From the NCBI GenBank assembly GCA_028292435.1, contig JAQGMI010000170.1, forward strand, positions 1-64,000: a stretch of DNA of 64,000 bases, written 5' to 3'. Positions 34,515 to 43,849 of the stretch are shown piece by piece (the first letter of the stretch is position 1; each line of letters opens with the position of its first letter). This DNA is from Betaproteobacteria bacterium (GTDB taxonomy: Bacteria > Pseudomonadota > Gammaproteobacteria > Burkholderiales > SG8-41). The notes beneath the pieces were generated by a model that was not told where the DNA came from, ran no database searches, and saw only the letters and a program-made list of their open reading frames with translations. Position numbers and translations under genes: made by a program.

Positions 34515-35966
34515 TTGGAATCAACACAGACAAAGCCGGATCTGCTGATCGTCGATGACGATCCATTGATTACTGACACGCTTAACTTCGTACTAAGTCG
34601 CGATTTTAATGTCTACGTTGCCGAATCACGCGCGCAGGTCAAAAGTTTGCTGCGTCAAATCGACAATCCGCCGCAACTTGCGCTGATCGACCTCGGCTTG
34701 CCGCCCACGCCACACCGACCCGACGAAGGGTTCAAGCTCATCAATGAGTTGATCGCTTATTCGCCGAGCCTCAAGATCATGGTGCTCTCGGGCCAGAACG
34801 AAGAAACCAACGCCCGCCATGCGCGCACGCTGGGCGCGATCGAATTCATCGCCAAGCCGTGCGAACCGGAAAAAATAAAAGACCTGCTCCTGAGCGCGTT
34901 AAAGATTCGCGACGCCGAATTGACCGCACAGGCAGGCGGCGGCGCCGGACTGATTGGCAAAAGTCTGCCGATCGACAAACTGCGCCAGCAGATCACCCAA
35001 TATGCGAACGCGCCGTTCCCCGTTTTGATTGAAGGCGAGTCGGGCAGCGGCAAAGAGTTGATCGCGTCGGCATTGCACAGCCAGAGTTCGCGCGCATCCA
35101 AGCCCTTTCTCGCTTTGAATTGCGCTGCGATTTCACCGAACCTCGTTGAGCCGACGTTGTTCGGTTACAGCAAAGGCGCGTTCACGGGCGCCACTACGTC
35201 GCGCTCGGGATACTTCGAGGACGCCAAGGAAAGCACGCTTTTCCTCGATGAAATCGGCGAGTTGCCGCTTGAACTGCAGGCGAAGCTGCTGCGTGTGCTC
35301 GAAAACGGCGAGTATCAGCGCGTCGGCGAAACCCAGAGCCGCGTCAGCAATGCGCGCGTTATCGCGGCGACCAATCGCGACATGCGCCAGGAAATCCGCA
35401 ATGGCCGCTTCCGCGCCGACCTCTATCACCGGTTGTCGGTATTCACGATCGACGTGCCGTCACTGCGCGACCTTGGTGAAGACAAGCGCCTGCTGCTCGA
35501 TTACTTCCGGGATTTTTATTCGCGCCAGGCGGCGGTCAAAGCGTTCGACCTCGAGGCGCCGGCGCTGGCACTGTGGCTCGACTACAGTTTTCCCGGCAAT
35601 GTGCGCGAGTTGCGCAATATCGTGATCCGGCTGACGACCAAGCACGCCGGTCAAGCGGTCAATGCCGAACAACTGCAAGTCGAACTCGATATGGAAAGCA
35701 TGCAAATCGACTCGCCTGGATTACCGATCGGCCAGGATTTCAAGTCGGTGCTCGACGCGGCGAAAAAACATCTGCAGTTGCAAAAAAACTTCAACCTCGA
35801 CCTCACGATGCAGCAATGGGAAAAAGGCTATGTCGAAGCCGCCTTGCTGATTACGCAAGGCAATCTGTCGCAGGCGGCCAAGCTCCTCGGCATACATCGC
35901 ACGACACTTTATAGCCGCATGCAGAATTACGGCACGCCTGAAGAACACCAGGCTTCGGCCGAATAG
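34515..35966 (+). CDS. sigma-54-dependent response regulator (PrsR/NtrC type)
   Basis: The protein has 483 residues from a TTG preceded by GGGAGG. The receiver domain has DDD at 14-16 and the phospho-acceptor Asp59 (LALIDLGLP). The AAA+ domain has Walker A GESGSGKE at 174-181 and the sigma-54-contacting GAFTGA at 221-226. A Fis-type helix-turn-helix closes the protein (GNLSQAAKLLGIHRTTLYSR). The receiver resembles that of PrsR-type regulators linked with exopolysaccharide/PEP-CTERM loci. The partner kinase is probably the protein encoded at 49817-51517; the likely target is the sigma-54 promoter at 53288. Confidence 0.92.
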   Translation: MESTQTKPDLLIVDDDPLITDTLNFVLSRDFNVYVAESRAQVKSLLRQIDNPPQLALIDLGLPPTPHRPDEGFKLINELIAYSPSLKIMVLSGQNEETNARHARTLGAIEFIAKPCEPEKIKDLLLSALKIRDAELTAQAGGGAGLIGKSLPIDKLRQQITQYANAPFPVLIEGESGSGKELIASALHSQSSRASKPFLALNCAAISPNLVEPTLFGYSKGAFTGATTSRSGYFEDAKESTLFLDEIGELPLELQAKLLRVLENGEYQRVGETQSRVSNARVIAATNRDMRQEIRNGRFRADLYHRLSVFTIDVPSLRDLGEDKRLLLDYFRDFYSRQAAVKAFDLEAPALALWLDYSFPGNVRELRNIVIRLTTKHAGQAVNAEQLQVELDMESMQIDSPGLPIGQDFKSVLDAAKKHLQLQKNFNLDLTMQQWEKGYVEAALLITQGNLSQAAKLLGIHRTTLYSRMQNYGTPEEHQASAE

Positions 35967-36027
35967 CAAGGCGCAAGCCTTACAACGCTGGCAGCCAAAT
36001 CACGGACCAGACAGCGACTAAGGGACG

Positions 36028-37539
36028 ATGTACTACAACCATTTTGGACTGACGCAACCGCCGTTTCGGATCACGCCGAATACCGAGTTTTTCTATGGCG
36101 GCGGCAACCGCGGGCCCATTCTGGAAGCGCTGCTCTACGCGATCGGACAGGGCGAAGGCATCATCAAGGTCACTGGCGAAGTAGGCAGCGGCAAGACAAT
36201 GCTTTGCAGCATGATGCAGGCGCGTTTGCCGTCAAACGTCGAAACGGTTTATCTCGCCAATCCGAGCGTCTCGCCTGAAGAAATTTTGCACGCGATCGCC
36301 CAGGAACTGCATCTGAAGCCGCCCCGCGATGCCGGCCATCTCGACGTCATGCAGATGATCAATGCACACCTGCTTGAACGCCATGCCGCCGGTAAACAGG
36401 TCGTTATGTTTGTGGAAGAGTCGCAGAGCATGCCGCTGGCGACGCTCGAAGCGATCCGCCTCCTGTCCAATCTTGAAACCGCCCACAGCAAGCTGCTGCA
36501 GATCGTCTTGTTCGGCCAACCTGAGTTCGAAGAGAATTTGCGCCAGCCGCAGATTCGCCAGTTGCGCGAACGTATTACTCACAGCTTTCGCCTGAGCCCG
36601 TTAAAGCCTGGCGAAATCCGCGATTACCTGAATTTCAGACTGCGCGCGGCCGGCTATCGCGGCCCCGACCTGTTCCCGCCGTCGATCGTCAACACCATTG
36701 CCAAATCCTCGGGCGGACTGACTCGACGCATCAATCTGATTGCCGACAAAGCGCTGTTGTCGGCGTTTTCCGAAAATACGCACACGGTCCGGATCAAACA
36801 TGTAAAGGCGGCGGTTCAGGACAGCGAGTTCAGCCGTTATGAGCCGCAGTCGCCGAAAATGCGCATCGGTTTTGCCGTATTGCTGTTTATTGTCGGCGCA
36901 GCGCTCGGGATGACGGTGTACGCGCTCCTCTCGAGCTACTACGCCGATCAGCAAACACCGCAAACAGCGGCACCGCCGCAGTTCCCGGCTCCGCCGACTG
37001 TTGCAACGCCACCACAGAGTGCCAGCCAGGAGAAACCCGTCTCGCCGGGTGTAAGTGACTTACCTGTCAGTGCAACGACGGCCAATTCATCCGAGGCGGT
37101 CAAAGCAACCGTCTCAGAGCCACCTTCCGCTGGCACCAAGCCAATATCGGCGCCGATGTCAGCCATAGCGGGCGCAAACTCACGGTCCTCGATCGAGACT
37201 AAAGACGAAGTGCACGACCGCTTGGCGGCGACGAAGGCTTGGCTTGCCGACGCAAAGGAAAATCGCTTCACAATTCAATTGCTGGGGGCGGATAACCCTG
37301 CTCAGCTAAAGCATCACCTGAATGTCGTTCGCAAATATATTGAAATTACTGACATTTTTGTGTACCGTACCATTGCAAAACAAAAACCGTCGCTTACGGT
37401 GTTGTACGGGTCTTTCGATGATCGCCGCGCCGCCCAAGAGGCGCTCGGCAAGTTGCCGTCCTCATTGAAAGCCTATAAACCCGTGTTGCGCACGATGCAG
37501 GGAATACGCGCCGAGATCGCTCGCCACCAGTCCTCCTGA
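36028..37539 (+). CDS. mshM: ExeA/MshM-like AAA ATPase with C-terminal SPOR-like domain
   Basis: The protein has 503 residues. It opens MYYNHFGLTQPPFRITPNTE, typical of ExeA/GspA, with Walker A GEVGSGKT at 50-57 and Walker B VVMFVEESQSM. A transmembrane helix starts near residue 280 (GFAVLLFIVGAALGMTVYAL), then a Pro/Ala-rich linker. The last 90 residues (FTIQLLGADNPAQLKHHLNV, LTVLYGSFDDRRAAQEALGK) look like a SPOR peptidoglycan-binding domain. It would help place the secretin through the cell wall. It is the first gene of the machine, 61 bases after the regulator. Confidence 0.88.
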   Translation: MYYNHFGLTQPPFRITPNTEFFYGGGNRGPILEALLYAIGQGEGIIKVTGEVGSGKTMLCSMMQARLPSNVETVYLANPSVSPEEILHAIAQELHLKPPRDAGHLDVMQMINAHLLERHAAGKQVVMFVEESQSMPLATLEAIRLLSNLETAHSKLLQIVLFGQPEFEENLRQPQIRQLRERITHSFRLSPLKPGEIRDYLNFRLRAAGYRGPDLFPPSIVNTIAKSSGGLTRRINLIADKALLSAFSENTHTVRIKHVKAAVQDSEFSRYEPQSPKMRIGFAVLLFIVGAALGMTVYALLSSYYADQQTPQTAAPPQFPAPPTVATPPQSASQEKPVSPGVSDLPVSATTANSSEAVKATVSEPPSAGTKPISAPMSAIAGANSRSSIETKDEVHDRLAATKAWLADAKENRFTIQLLGADNPAQLKHHLNVVRKYIEITDIFVYRTIAKQKPSLTVLYGSFDDRRAAQEALGKLPSSLKAYKPVLRTMQGIRAEIARHQSS

Positions 37540-37595
37540 CAAGAGCGAGTCACGGTTTGCGCTACGTGGCAGTGCTTTTTACAGGGGATCGCATC

Positions 37596-39518
37596 ATGGT
37601 TTCAATCTTGGCTTCCGGTAAACGGAAAGACGATTACGTGCACGCCGATCGTCGGTGCGCCGAAGGTTGGTTCCGTCGTAGTTACGTCAGCCAAATGATT
37701 GCATGTGCGTTAGTCGCAACAGCGCTCGCCGGCTGCTACAAGCGTTCAGTCCTGCCGCAATCCGAAGGTCATGTTACGACCCCAGCGCCGAAACCTTCGC
37801 TGGCAGACGTCCCATCGCCGGCACGCACGAGCGACTTCGTGCCACCGCCCAGGCCGACCGTTAAACCGCCGACTTACAGCGTTGTCGTCAATGAAGTTCC
37901 GGTGAAGGAACTGCTGTTCGCACTCGCGCGCGACACCAAGCAAAACGTCGACATCCATCCGGGACTGACCGGGCTGGTGAGCCTGAACGCGATCAACGAA
38001 ACGTTACCCGCGATACTTGACCGGGTCAGCAAACAGGTCAATCTGCGGTATCGGATCGAAGGCAACACCATCATCGTTTCACCCGATACGGCGTATCTCA
38101 AGACCTACCGAGTCAATTACGTCAACATGACGCGCGAGACGACGTCCAGTATTGGCGTGTCAGGTCAGATCCAATCCGGCTCCGGCGGTTCCGGCGCAGG
38201 CGGCGGCAGCTCCGGTGGCGGCAGCGGCGGCAGCAATGCATCGAGCACCCTGGTGAAAACGACCAGTAACAATAATTTCTGGGAGTCGCTGCGCGACAAT
38301 ATTCGCGCAATTCTCGTTTCGACGCGCAGTCAGTCGCTCACGTCGGAACAACGGGCCGAGCGGGCGGAGTCGCAGCGCTCGGCGCGCGAGGAAAGGCTGC
38401 AGCAGGCAGAAGCAGTAGCACGCGCGGGCCAGGCGGCGCCGCAACTCTTTAACAGCGTTTTCGGCGGCCAAGCGGCGAGTGCAATACCGGTGGCCGGCGA
38501 CGTCCGCGATGACATTGTGGTAAATCCAGTTACGGGTACCGTCAGCGTCCTGGCCACAGAGAAACAACACGCGCTGATCCAGCAGCACCTTGACAGTGTT
38601 ACGCAAATGGCTCAGCGCCAGGTCTTGATTGAAGCGACCATCGCCGAGGTCACTTTGTCCGACATCTATCAGGCCGGTATCGACTGGAGCCGGCTTGCAA
38701 TCACCGGCGGCGTTACTTTCAATCAATCACTCATCGCGGGGATTCCGAACGGCTTTGCACCCGGCAGTCTCTCAGTTGGCTACGTCAATCCGACTTCCAC
38801 CCTTGGCAATATCGCGGCGAGCGTGAATTTGCTCAATCAGTTCGGCAATACGAAAGTATTGTCGAGCCCGAAATTAATGGCGATCAACAACCAGACTGCA
38901 CTTCTGAAGGTCGTCGACAACATCGTTTACTTTAATATCGAGGCGACTACTACAACCGCTGCCAACGTCGGCACTAACACCACCTTCAACACGACAGCAC
39001 AAACGGTGCCCGTTGGCATGGTGATGAGCATGACGCCGCAGATCAATGAAAACGGCCAGGTCACGTTGACAATCCGGCCAACGATTACGCGCGTAAACGG
39101 TTTTGCGAACGACCCGAATCCCAGCTTATGCAGTACGCAGATTGCAGCAGCAAACGGCGGCAGATGTCTCACCAATCCGGTACCCCAGGTCCAAACGCGC
39201 GAGATGGAATCAGTATTGCAACTCGTCAGCGGTCAGACCGCCGTGCTCGGCGGACTCATGCAGGACAGCGCGCAATACAACCGAAATTCGATACCTGGCG
39301 CGGGTAATGCGGCGAATACGGGTTTTCTGAGCGAACTGTTTGGCGCGCGGGACGACAACGTCCGAAAATCCGAACTCGTGATCTTTTTGCGCTCGACGGT
39401 CATCACCACGCCGTCGCTCGAGAGCGAAGAATTGAAATTCTTCAAAAAGTTTCTGCCTCAGCAAACTCAGACGCCAACTGAAACGCAACCCGGCGAAACG
39501 GTGGGCACACGCAAATGA
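37596..39518 (+). CDS. mshL: MshL-like secretin, outer-membrane pore lipoprotein
   Basis: The protein has 640 residues from ATG 37596, which has AGGGGA upstream. A long, basic leader ends in a lipobox (ATALAGC, Cys47). N-terminal secretin domains (SVVVNEVPVKELLFALARDT, then QVNLRYRIEGNTIIVSPDTA) lead to a Gly/Ser-rich stretch (about 38170-38243) and a charged helical insert (about 38337-38420). The C-terminal secretin module is complete (VLSSPKLMAINNQTALLKVV, VPVGMVMSMTPQINENGQVT, VLGGLMQDS). It forms the exit channel for the pilus or secreted protein. Confidence 0.92.
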   Translation: MVSILASGKRKDDYVHADRRCAEGWFRRSYVSQMIACALVATALAGCYKRSVLPQSEGHVTTPAPKPSLADVPSPARTSDFVPPPRPTVKPPTYSVVVNEVPVKELLFALARDTKQNVDIHPGLTGLVSLNAINETLPAILDRVSKQVNLRYRIEGNTIIVSPDTAYLKTYRVNYVNMTRETTSSIGVSGQIQSGSGGSGAGGGSSGGGSGGSNASSTLVKTTSNNNFWESLRDNIRAILVSTRSQSLTSEQRAERAESQRSAREERLQQAEAVARAGQAAPQLFNSVFGGQAASAIPVAGDVRDDIVVNPVTGTVSVLATEKQHALIQQHLDSVTQMAQRQVLIEATIAEVTLSDIYQAGIDWSRLAITGGVTFNQSLIAGIPNGFAPGSLSVGYVNPTSTLGNIAASVNLLNQFGNTKVLSSPKLMAINNQTALLKVVDNIVYFNIEATTTTAANVGTNTTFNTTAQTVPVGMVMSMTPQINENGQVTLTIRPTITRVNGFANDPNPSLCSTQIAAANGGRCLTNPVPQVQTREMESVLQLVSGQTAVLGGLMQDSAQYNRNSIPGAGNAANTGFLSELFGARDDNVRKSELVIFLRSTVITTPSLESEELKFFKKFLPQQTQTPTETQPGETVGTRK

Positions 39519-40792
39519 GCTTGCTCATGAAAGCCTTGGAAAAGGCCGCCAAGGACCGTAACGATGCAACTGCCAGCACCGATGCCACTCAGCCGATGGC
39601 AGCTGCGCAGCCAGTCAGTAGTAACAAATTTAATTCTGAGCTTACGCTCGAACCCGTTATCGTGCCCTCGCCCGACGCATCGCCCATGTCACGAGGGGCG
39701 GTTACGGCGCCAGCCGCAATTGCCAGGCCGCCGGGCGCAGAGCCGCGCACGGACGCGCGCGATTCAGTGAAGGCAGCCGCCGTGATTCGAGCAGCGGCCC
39801 GTGCCGAGCCAAGCGGCAATCTGTTCTCCTACCTACGCGATCGTCCGCTGATAACGTTCGGCACGGTTGCCACATTGTTTCTCGTCGGTTTCGGCGGTTA
39901 CGTCTACCTGCAGATGAATCCCGGCATGTTCGCAACTCAGGCAGCGCGGCCCGCGCCGGTTGCTGCCGTCGCGCAGGCACCTGCGAGTCAGCCCGCCATC
40001 ACAAGCCCGCCGGCAGCGGCGATCGCTGGTCCGCTGCCGCTGACGTCGTTGCTCCCGCCGACCGAGCAAGCGAACAAGGAAAAACTTGTGTCCACCGCGG
40101 CTGCGGCAGCAGCCCCGGCAGTGACCACGCCGGCGCCGGCTCCCGCGCCGGCCGCCGTCCCGTCGACAATGCCGCGCGACACAATCAAGGTGACCGCCGG
40201 CGTTGCAGCGCCGGCCATCAATCCCGTTCTATCGGAAGCTTACAGCGCTCTTAATACCGGCAACCTTGAAGCGTCGCAACGCCTGTACAACCAGTTGTTG
40301 AAAAGCGATCCGCGCAACATCGAAGCGTTGCTGGGACTTGCTGCCATTGCGTCGCAGCAGGGTGACCGTGAGACGATGACTAAACACTACGCGAAAGTCC
40401 TCGAACTCGACCCGCGCAACAGCCTGGCACAAGCCGGATTGATCGGCACGGTTGGCAGCGCCGACCCGCTGTCTGCGGAAACGCGGGTCAAACAGCTCAT
40501 TTCGCGCGACCCCTCGTCACCCTACTTATATTTCACGCTTGGCAATACTTATGTCGATCAATTGCGCTGGTCGGACGCGCAACAGGCATTTTTTCAGGCA
40601 CACCATCTGCAGCCTGAAAATCCGGACTACGCATACAACCTTGCCATTGCGCTCGAGCACATCGGTCAGCCAAAATCAGCAATCGATTTTTACCGCCGGG
40701 CAATCGTGCTTGCCACAGCGAAAGGCCACGCCAATTTCAGTCCGTCTGCGGTTCAGGGACGCGTCGAAAAACTGGAAAAGGTTTTGCAATAG
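39515..40792 (+). CDS. mshN: MshN-like TPR protein
   Basis: The protein has 425 residues, overlapping the secretin gene by 4 bases. It begins MSLLMKALEKAAKDRND, a motif shared by MshN and related GspB-like proteins. One membrane helix (LITFGTVATLFLVGFGGYVY, near 112-132) is followed by a long Ala/Pro linker and periplasmic TPRs (AYSALNTGNLEASQRLYNQL, IEALLGLAAIASQQGDRETM, PYLYFTLGNTYVDQLRWSDA). It probably works with the ATPase encoded at 36028 in secretin assembly. Confidence 0.87.
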   Translation: MSLLMKALEKAAKDRNDATASTDATQPMAAAQPVSSNKFNSELTLEPVIVPSPDASPMSRGAVTAPAAIARPPGAEPRTDARDSVKAAAVIRAAARAEPSGNLFSYLRDRPLITFGTVATLFLVGFGGYVYLQMNPGMFATQAARPAPVAAVAQAPASQPAITSPPAAAIAGPLPLTSLLPPTEQANKEKLVSTAAAAAAPAVTTPAPAPAPAAVPSTMPRDTIKVTAGVAAPAINPVLSEAYSALNTGNLEASQRLYNQLLKSDPRNIEALLGLAAIASQQGDRETMTKHYAKVLELDPRNSLAQAGLIGTVGSADPLSAETRVKQLISRDPSSPYLYFTLGNTYVDQLRWSDAQQAFFQAHHLQPENPDYAYNLAIALEHIGQPKSAIDFYRRAIVLATAKGHANFSPSAVQGRVEKLEKVLQ

Positions 40793-40873
40793 CATCCACA
40801 GTGCGCTGGCACCGCACAGCGGGCTTACTTTGCCGTCGTCGGTACAATACACGTTGTTCCAATAATCAAACCC

Positions 40874-42577
40874 ATGGCTGAACAGCGCAAAAAGCTCCGT
40901 CTAGGCGAACTGTTAGTACAGCAGGGACTGATCACGCTTGACCAACTCGGCATTGCGCTCGCCGAGCAAAAACAGAACAACATTCCGATCGGCCGCCAAC
41001 TCGTGCGGCTTGGCTTTGTCACCGAAGCTGCGATCCGCGACATCATGGCGCGCACTGTCGGCCAGGAGTCGATCGACCTCGCCCAGGTCGTCGCCGATCC
41101 AGAGGCGCTGCGCCTCGTACCGCAGGATTTTGCCCGCCGCCATCGCTTGCTGCCGATCGCCTACGACGCCGATGAGCGCCAGTTGAGCATCGCAACGACT
41201 GAAATCTTTAATGTTGTCGCGCTTGACCAGTTGCGCGCAACGCTCGGTCCCACAGTCGAAATCAAGACGCAGCTCGCCGGCGAGGCGCAACTCGAAGATT
41301 ACATCGACCAGTTCTATGGCCACGAACTGTCGGTCGACGGCATTCTGCAGGAAATTGAAACCGGCGAAATCGATTATCAGAGCCTCGGCGCCGGCGGCGA
41401 TGAATACACCCAGCCGATGGTGAGGCTGGTCAATGCATTGCTGGTCGATGCCGTCAAACGCGGCGCCTCGGACATTCACTTTGAACCCGAATATGCGTTT
41501 TTGCGCATTCGTTACCGCATCGACGGCGTGCTCGAGACAGTTCGCAGCCTGCACAAGACCTATATGCCGGGGATTACCGTCCGTATCAAGGTCATCAGTG
41601 AAATGAATATCGCGGAAACGCGGGCGCCGCAGGACGGCCGGCTATCGTTAACGCTCAACGGGCGGCCGATCGACTTTCGGGTTTCGACGCATCCCACGGT
41701 GCACGGCGAAAATATCGTGCTGCGGATTCTCGACCGCGAGAAGTCAATCATCAGTCTCGACAAAATGAACTTGCCCGCGATGACGCTGACACGGTTGAGC
41801 CTGATGCTGGCACGTCCCGAAGGTATATTAATTGTCACCGGACCGACCGGCAGCGGCAAGACAACGACACTTTATTCGCTGCTGTCGCAGGTCAATGACG
41901 AAACCGTCAACATCATGACGCTTGAAGATCCGGTCGAATATCCGCTGACTCTCATGCGCCAGACATCCGTGAATGAAGCGGTAAAGATGGATTTCGCCAA
42001 CGGAATCCGTTCGATGATGCGTCAGGATCCGGACATCATTCTGGTTGGTGAAATTCGCGATAAGGACACCGCTGAAATGGCGTTTCGCGCTGCGATGACG
42101 GGGCATCAAGTGTTCTCAACGCTGCACTCGAACTCGGCGTTAGGCGCTTTCCCGCGCCTGCTCGACATCGGTATCCAACCGGACATCATGGCAGGCAACA
42201 TCATCGGCGTCATCGCGCAGCGGTTGGTGCGAGTGCTATGTGTGCACTGCAAGGAGGCGTACTCGCCGACGGTTGAAGAGCGCAAGATTCTGGGGCCGGC
42301 TGCCGCCGACATTGCTCACATCAACCGGCCGACCGGATGTGCAAAGTGCAGCAATAAGGGCTACAAAGGCCGCAGTTCAGTCATGGAACTGCTCGTGATG
42401 GACGGTGACCTGGACGAACTGGTGGCGCGGCGCGCGACGGCAAAGGAATTGCGAGCGGCAGCACTTGCCAAGAATTTCCGCCCGCTTGCCGAGGAAGGCG
42501 TTGCGCTTGTACTCAGCGGTACCTGCAGCATCGCCGAAATATCGCGTTCGGTCGACTTGACCGGTCGCTTCAACTGA
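40874..42577 (+). CDS. mshE: MshE, pilus-extension (GspE/PilB family) ATPase
   Basis: The protein has 567 residues. The N-terminal MshEN-type domains (LGELLVQQGLITLDQLGIAL, then IPIGRQLVRLGFVTEAAIRD) belong to a family in which some members bind cyclic-di-GMP. The ATPase core has Walker A GPTGSGKT at 323-330, an Asp box (MTLEDPVEYPL) and Walker B (DPDIILVGEIRD). A four-cysteine zinc site is formed by Cys456/459/489/492. It powers pilin polymerisation from the cytoplasmic face. Confidence 0.94.
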   Translation: MAEQRKKLRLGELLVQQGLITLDQLGIALAEQKQNNIPIGRQLVRLGFVTEAAIRDIMARTVGQESIDLAQVVADPEALRLVPQDFARRHRLLPIAYDADERQLSIATTEIFNVVALDQLRATLGPTVEIKTQLAGEAQLEDYIDQFYGHELSVDGILQEIETGEIDYQSLGAGGDEYTQPMVRLVNALLVDAVKRGASDIHFEPEYAFLRIRYRIDGVLETVRSLHKTYMPGITVRIKVISEMNIAETRAPQDGRLSLTLNGRPIDFRVSTHPTVHGENIVLRILDREKSIISLDKMNLPAMTLTRLSLMLARPEGILIVTGPTGSGKTTTLYSLLSQVNDETVNIMTLEDPVEYPLTLMRQTSVNEAVKMDFANGIRSMMRQDPDIILVGEIRDKDTAEMAFRAAMTGHQVFSTLHSNSALGAFPRLLDIGIQPDIMAGNIIGVIAQRLVRVLCVHCKEAYSPTVEERKILGPAAADIAHINRPTGCAKCSNKGYKGRSSVMELLVMDGDLDELVARRATAKELRAAALAKNFRPLAEEGVALVLSGTCSIAEISRSVDLTGRFN

Positions 42578-42608
42578 ACGCCGAATTAATTCTTGAAGCG
42601 CGCTGACG

Positions 42609-43817
42609 GTGCCCTCCTTTCAATATAAAGCGGTCGACAAAACCGGCAGCCCTGCGCGGGGCGGGCTGGATGCGGTCAACGAGGTCGATCTCGAGCTGCG
42701 GCTGCGCCGCATGGGTCTTGATCTCATTACGTTTCGCGAGATCGAAAAAACCGCCGGCGGCTTCGGGTCGGGCGGAAATATCACCCGCCGGGATCTCATT
42801 ACGTTTTGTTTCGACATGGAGCAGATTACGCGCTCGGGCATCCCGCTGCTCGAAGGGATACGCGATCTGCGCGATTCGATCGAAAATCCGCGTTTTCGCG
42901 AAGTGCTGGCGACTTTGATCGAGGACATGGAAGGCGGTCGGATTCTGTCGCAATCCATGTCGCAGCACGCCTATGTGTTCGATAACGTATTTGTCAGCCT
43001 GGTACGCGCAGGCGAGCAGGCCGGGCGCCTGACTGAAGTGTTTGCAAGCCTTGGCACCACACTTAAATGGCAGGATGAACTCGCATCGCAAACAAAACGA
43101 TTGATGATGTACCCCGCTTTTGTTCTGGTCGTCGTCATGGGCGTGCTGATTTTCATGCTGGTCTTTCTGGTTCCCCAGGTGACACAGCTCTTAAAATCAA
43201 TGGGCATCGCCTTGCCGCCACAGACCCGCTTTTTGATTTTTGTATCCAACGGGGTGATCGCATATTGGCCGCTCGTGTTCGGCATTCCCGTCGCCATAGT
43301 CGCGACGTTGGTAGTAATGATCAAAAGGAGCCCGAAAGCACATTACTTATGGGACCACACCAAGCTGCATCTGCCGATCATTGGTCCCATCCTGCAGAAA
43401 ATCATCATGTCGCGATTCACCAATTTTTTTGCACTGATGTATCAATCCGGCATCACGATCCTCGACGCCATCAAGACCTCCGAGGAGATCGTCGGCAACC
43501 GGGTCATTGCAGATGGATTGGCGCGCGCAGGGGCACAAATCACGGCAGGCGACAGTTTGACCGAAACATTTCAAAACCTCGGCATTTTTCCCCCGCTCGT
43601 TATCCGCATGCTGCGGGTCGGAGAGGCGACCGGCGCGCTGGATACTGCATTGCTCAATGTCACGTATTTTTATAATCGTGACGTCAAGGAGTCCGTGGAC
43701 AAAGGCATGGAAATGATCGGACCGGTGTTAACCGTCGTTATGGGCGGTATTATGGTGTTTATCATGTGGTCGGTACTCGGACCGGTGTATGACATTCTGG
43801 GTAAGATCAAATTTTAA
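42609..43817 (+). CDS. mshG: MshG, GspF/PilC-family inner-membrane platform protein
   Basis: The protein has 402 residues from GTG 42609. Two repeated T2SSF domains are visible (FCFDMEQITRSGIPLLEGIR and TNFFALMYQSGITILDAIKT) with three membrane helices (FVLVVVMGVLIFMLVFLVPQ; WPLVFGIPVAIVATLVVMI; PVLTVVMGGIMVFIMWSVLG). It connects ATPase motion to pilin insertion. It follows mshE by 31 bases. Confidence 0.94.
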   Translation: MPSFQYKAVDKTGSPARGGLDAVNEVDLELRLRRMGLDLITFREIEKTAGGFGSGGNITRRDLITFCFDMEQITRSGIPLLEGIRDLRDSIENPRFREVLATLIEDMEGGRILSQSMSQHAYVFDNVFVSLVRAGEQAGRLTEVFASLGTTLKWQDELASQTKRLMMYPAFVLVVVMGVLIFMLVFLVPQVTQLLKSMGIALPPQTRFLIFVSNGVIAYWPLVFGIPVAIVATLVVMIKRSPKAHYLWDHTKLHLPIIGPILQKIIMSRFTNFFALMYQSGITILDAIKTSEEIVGNRVIADGLARAGAQITAGDSLTETFQNLGIFPPLVIRMLRVGEATGALDTALLNVTYFYNRDVKESVDKGMEMIGPVLTVVMGGIMVFIMWSVLGPVYDILGKIKF

Positions 43818-43849
43818 GCGCTTAACTTTACAAGCTAATCGATTTCGCC

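Noticed and set aside
40807..40822. Possible sigma-54 promoter before mshE (TGGCAC)
   Set aside because: The -24 element is perfect, but no GC is found at the required ten-base spacing.
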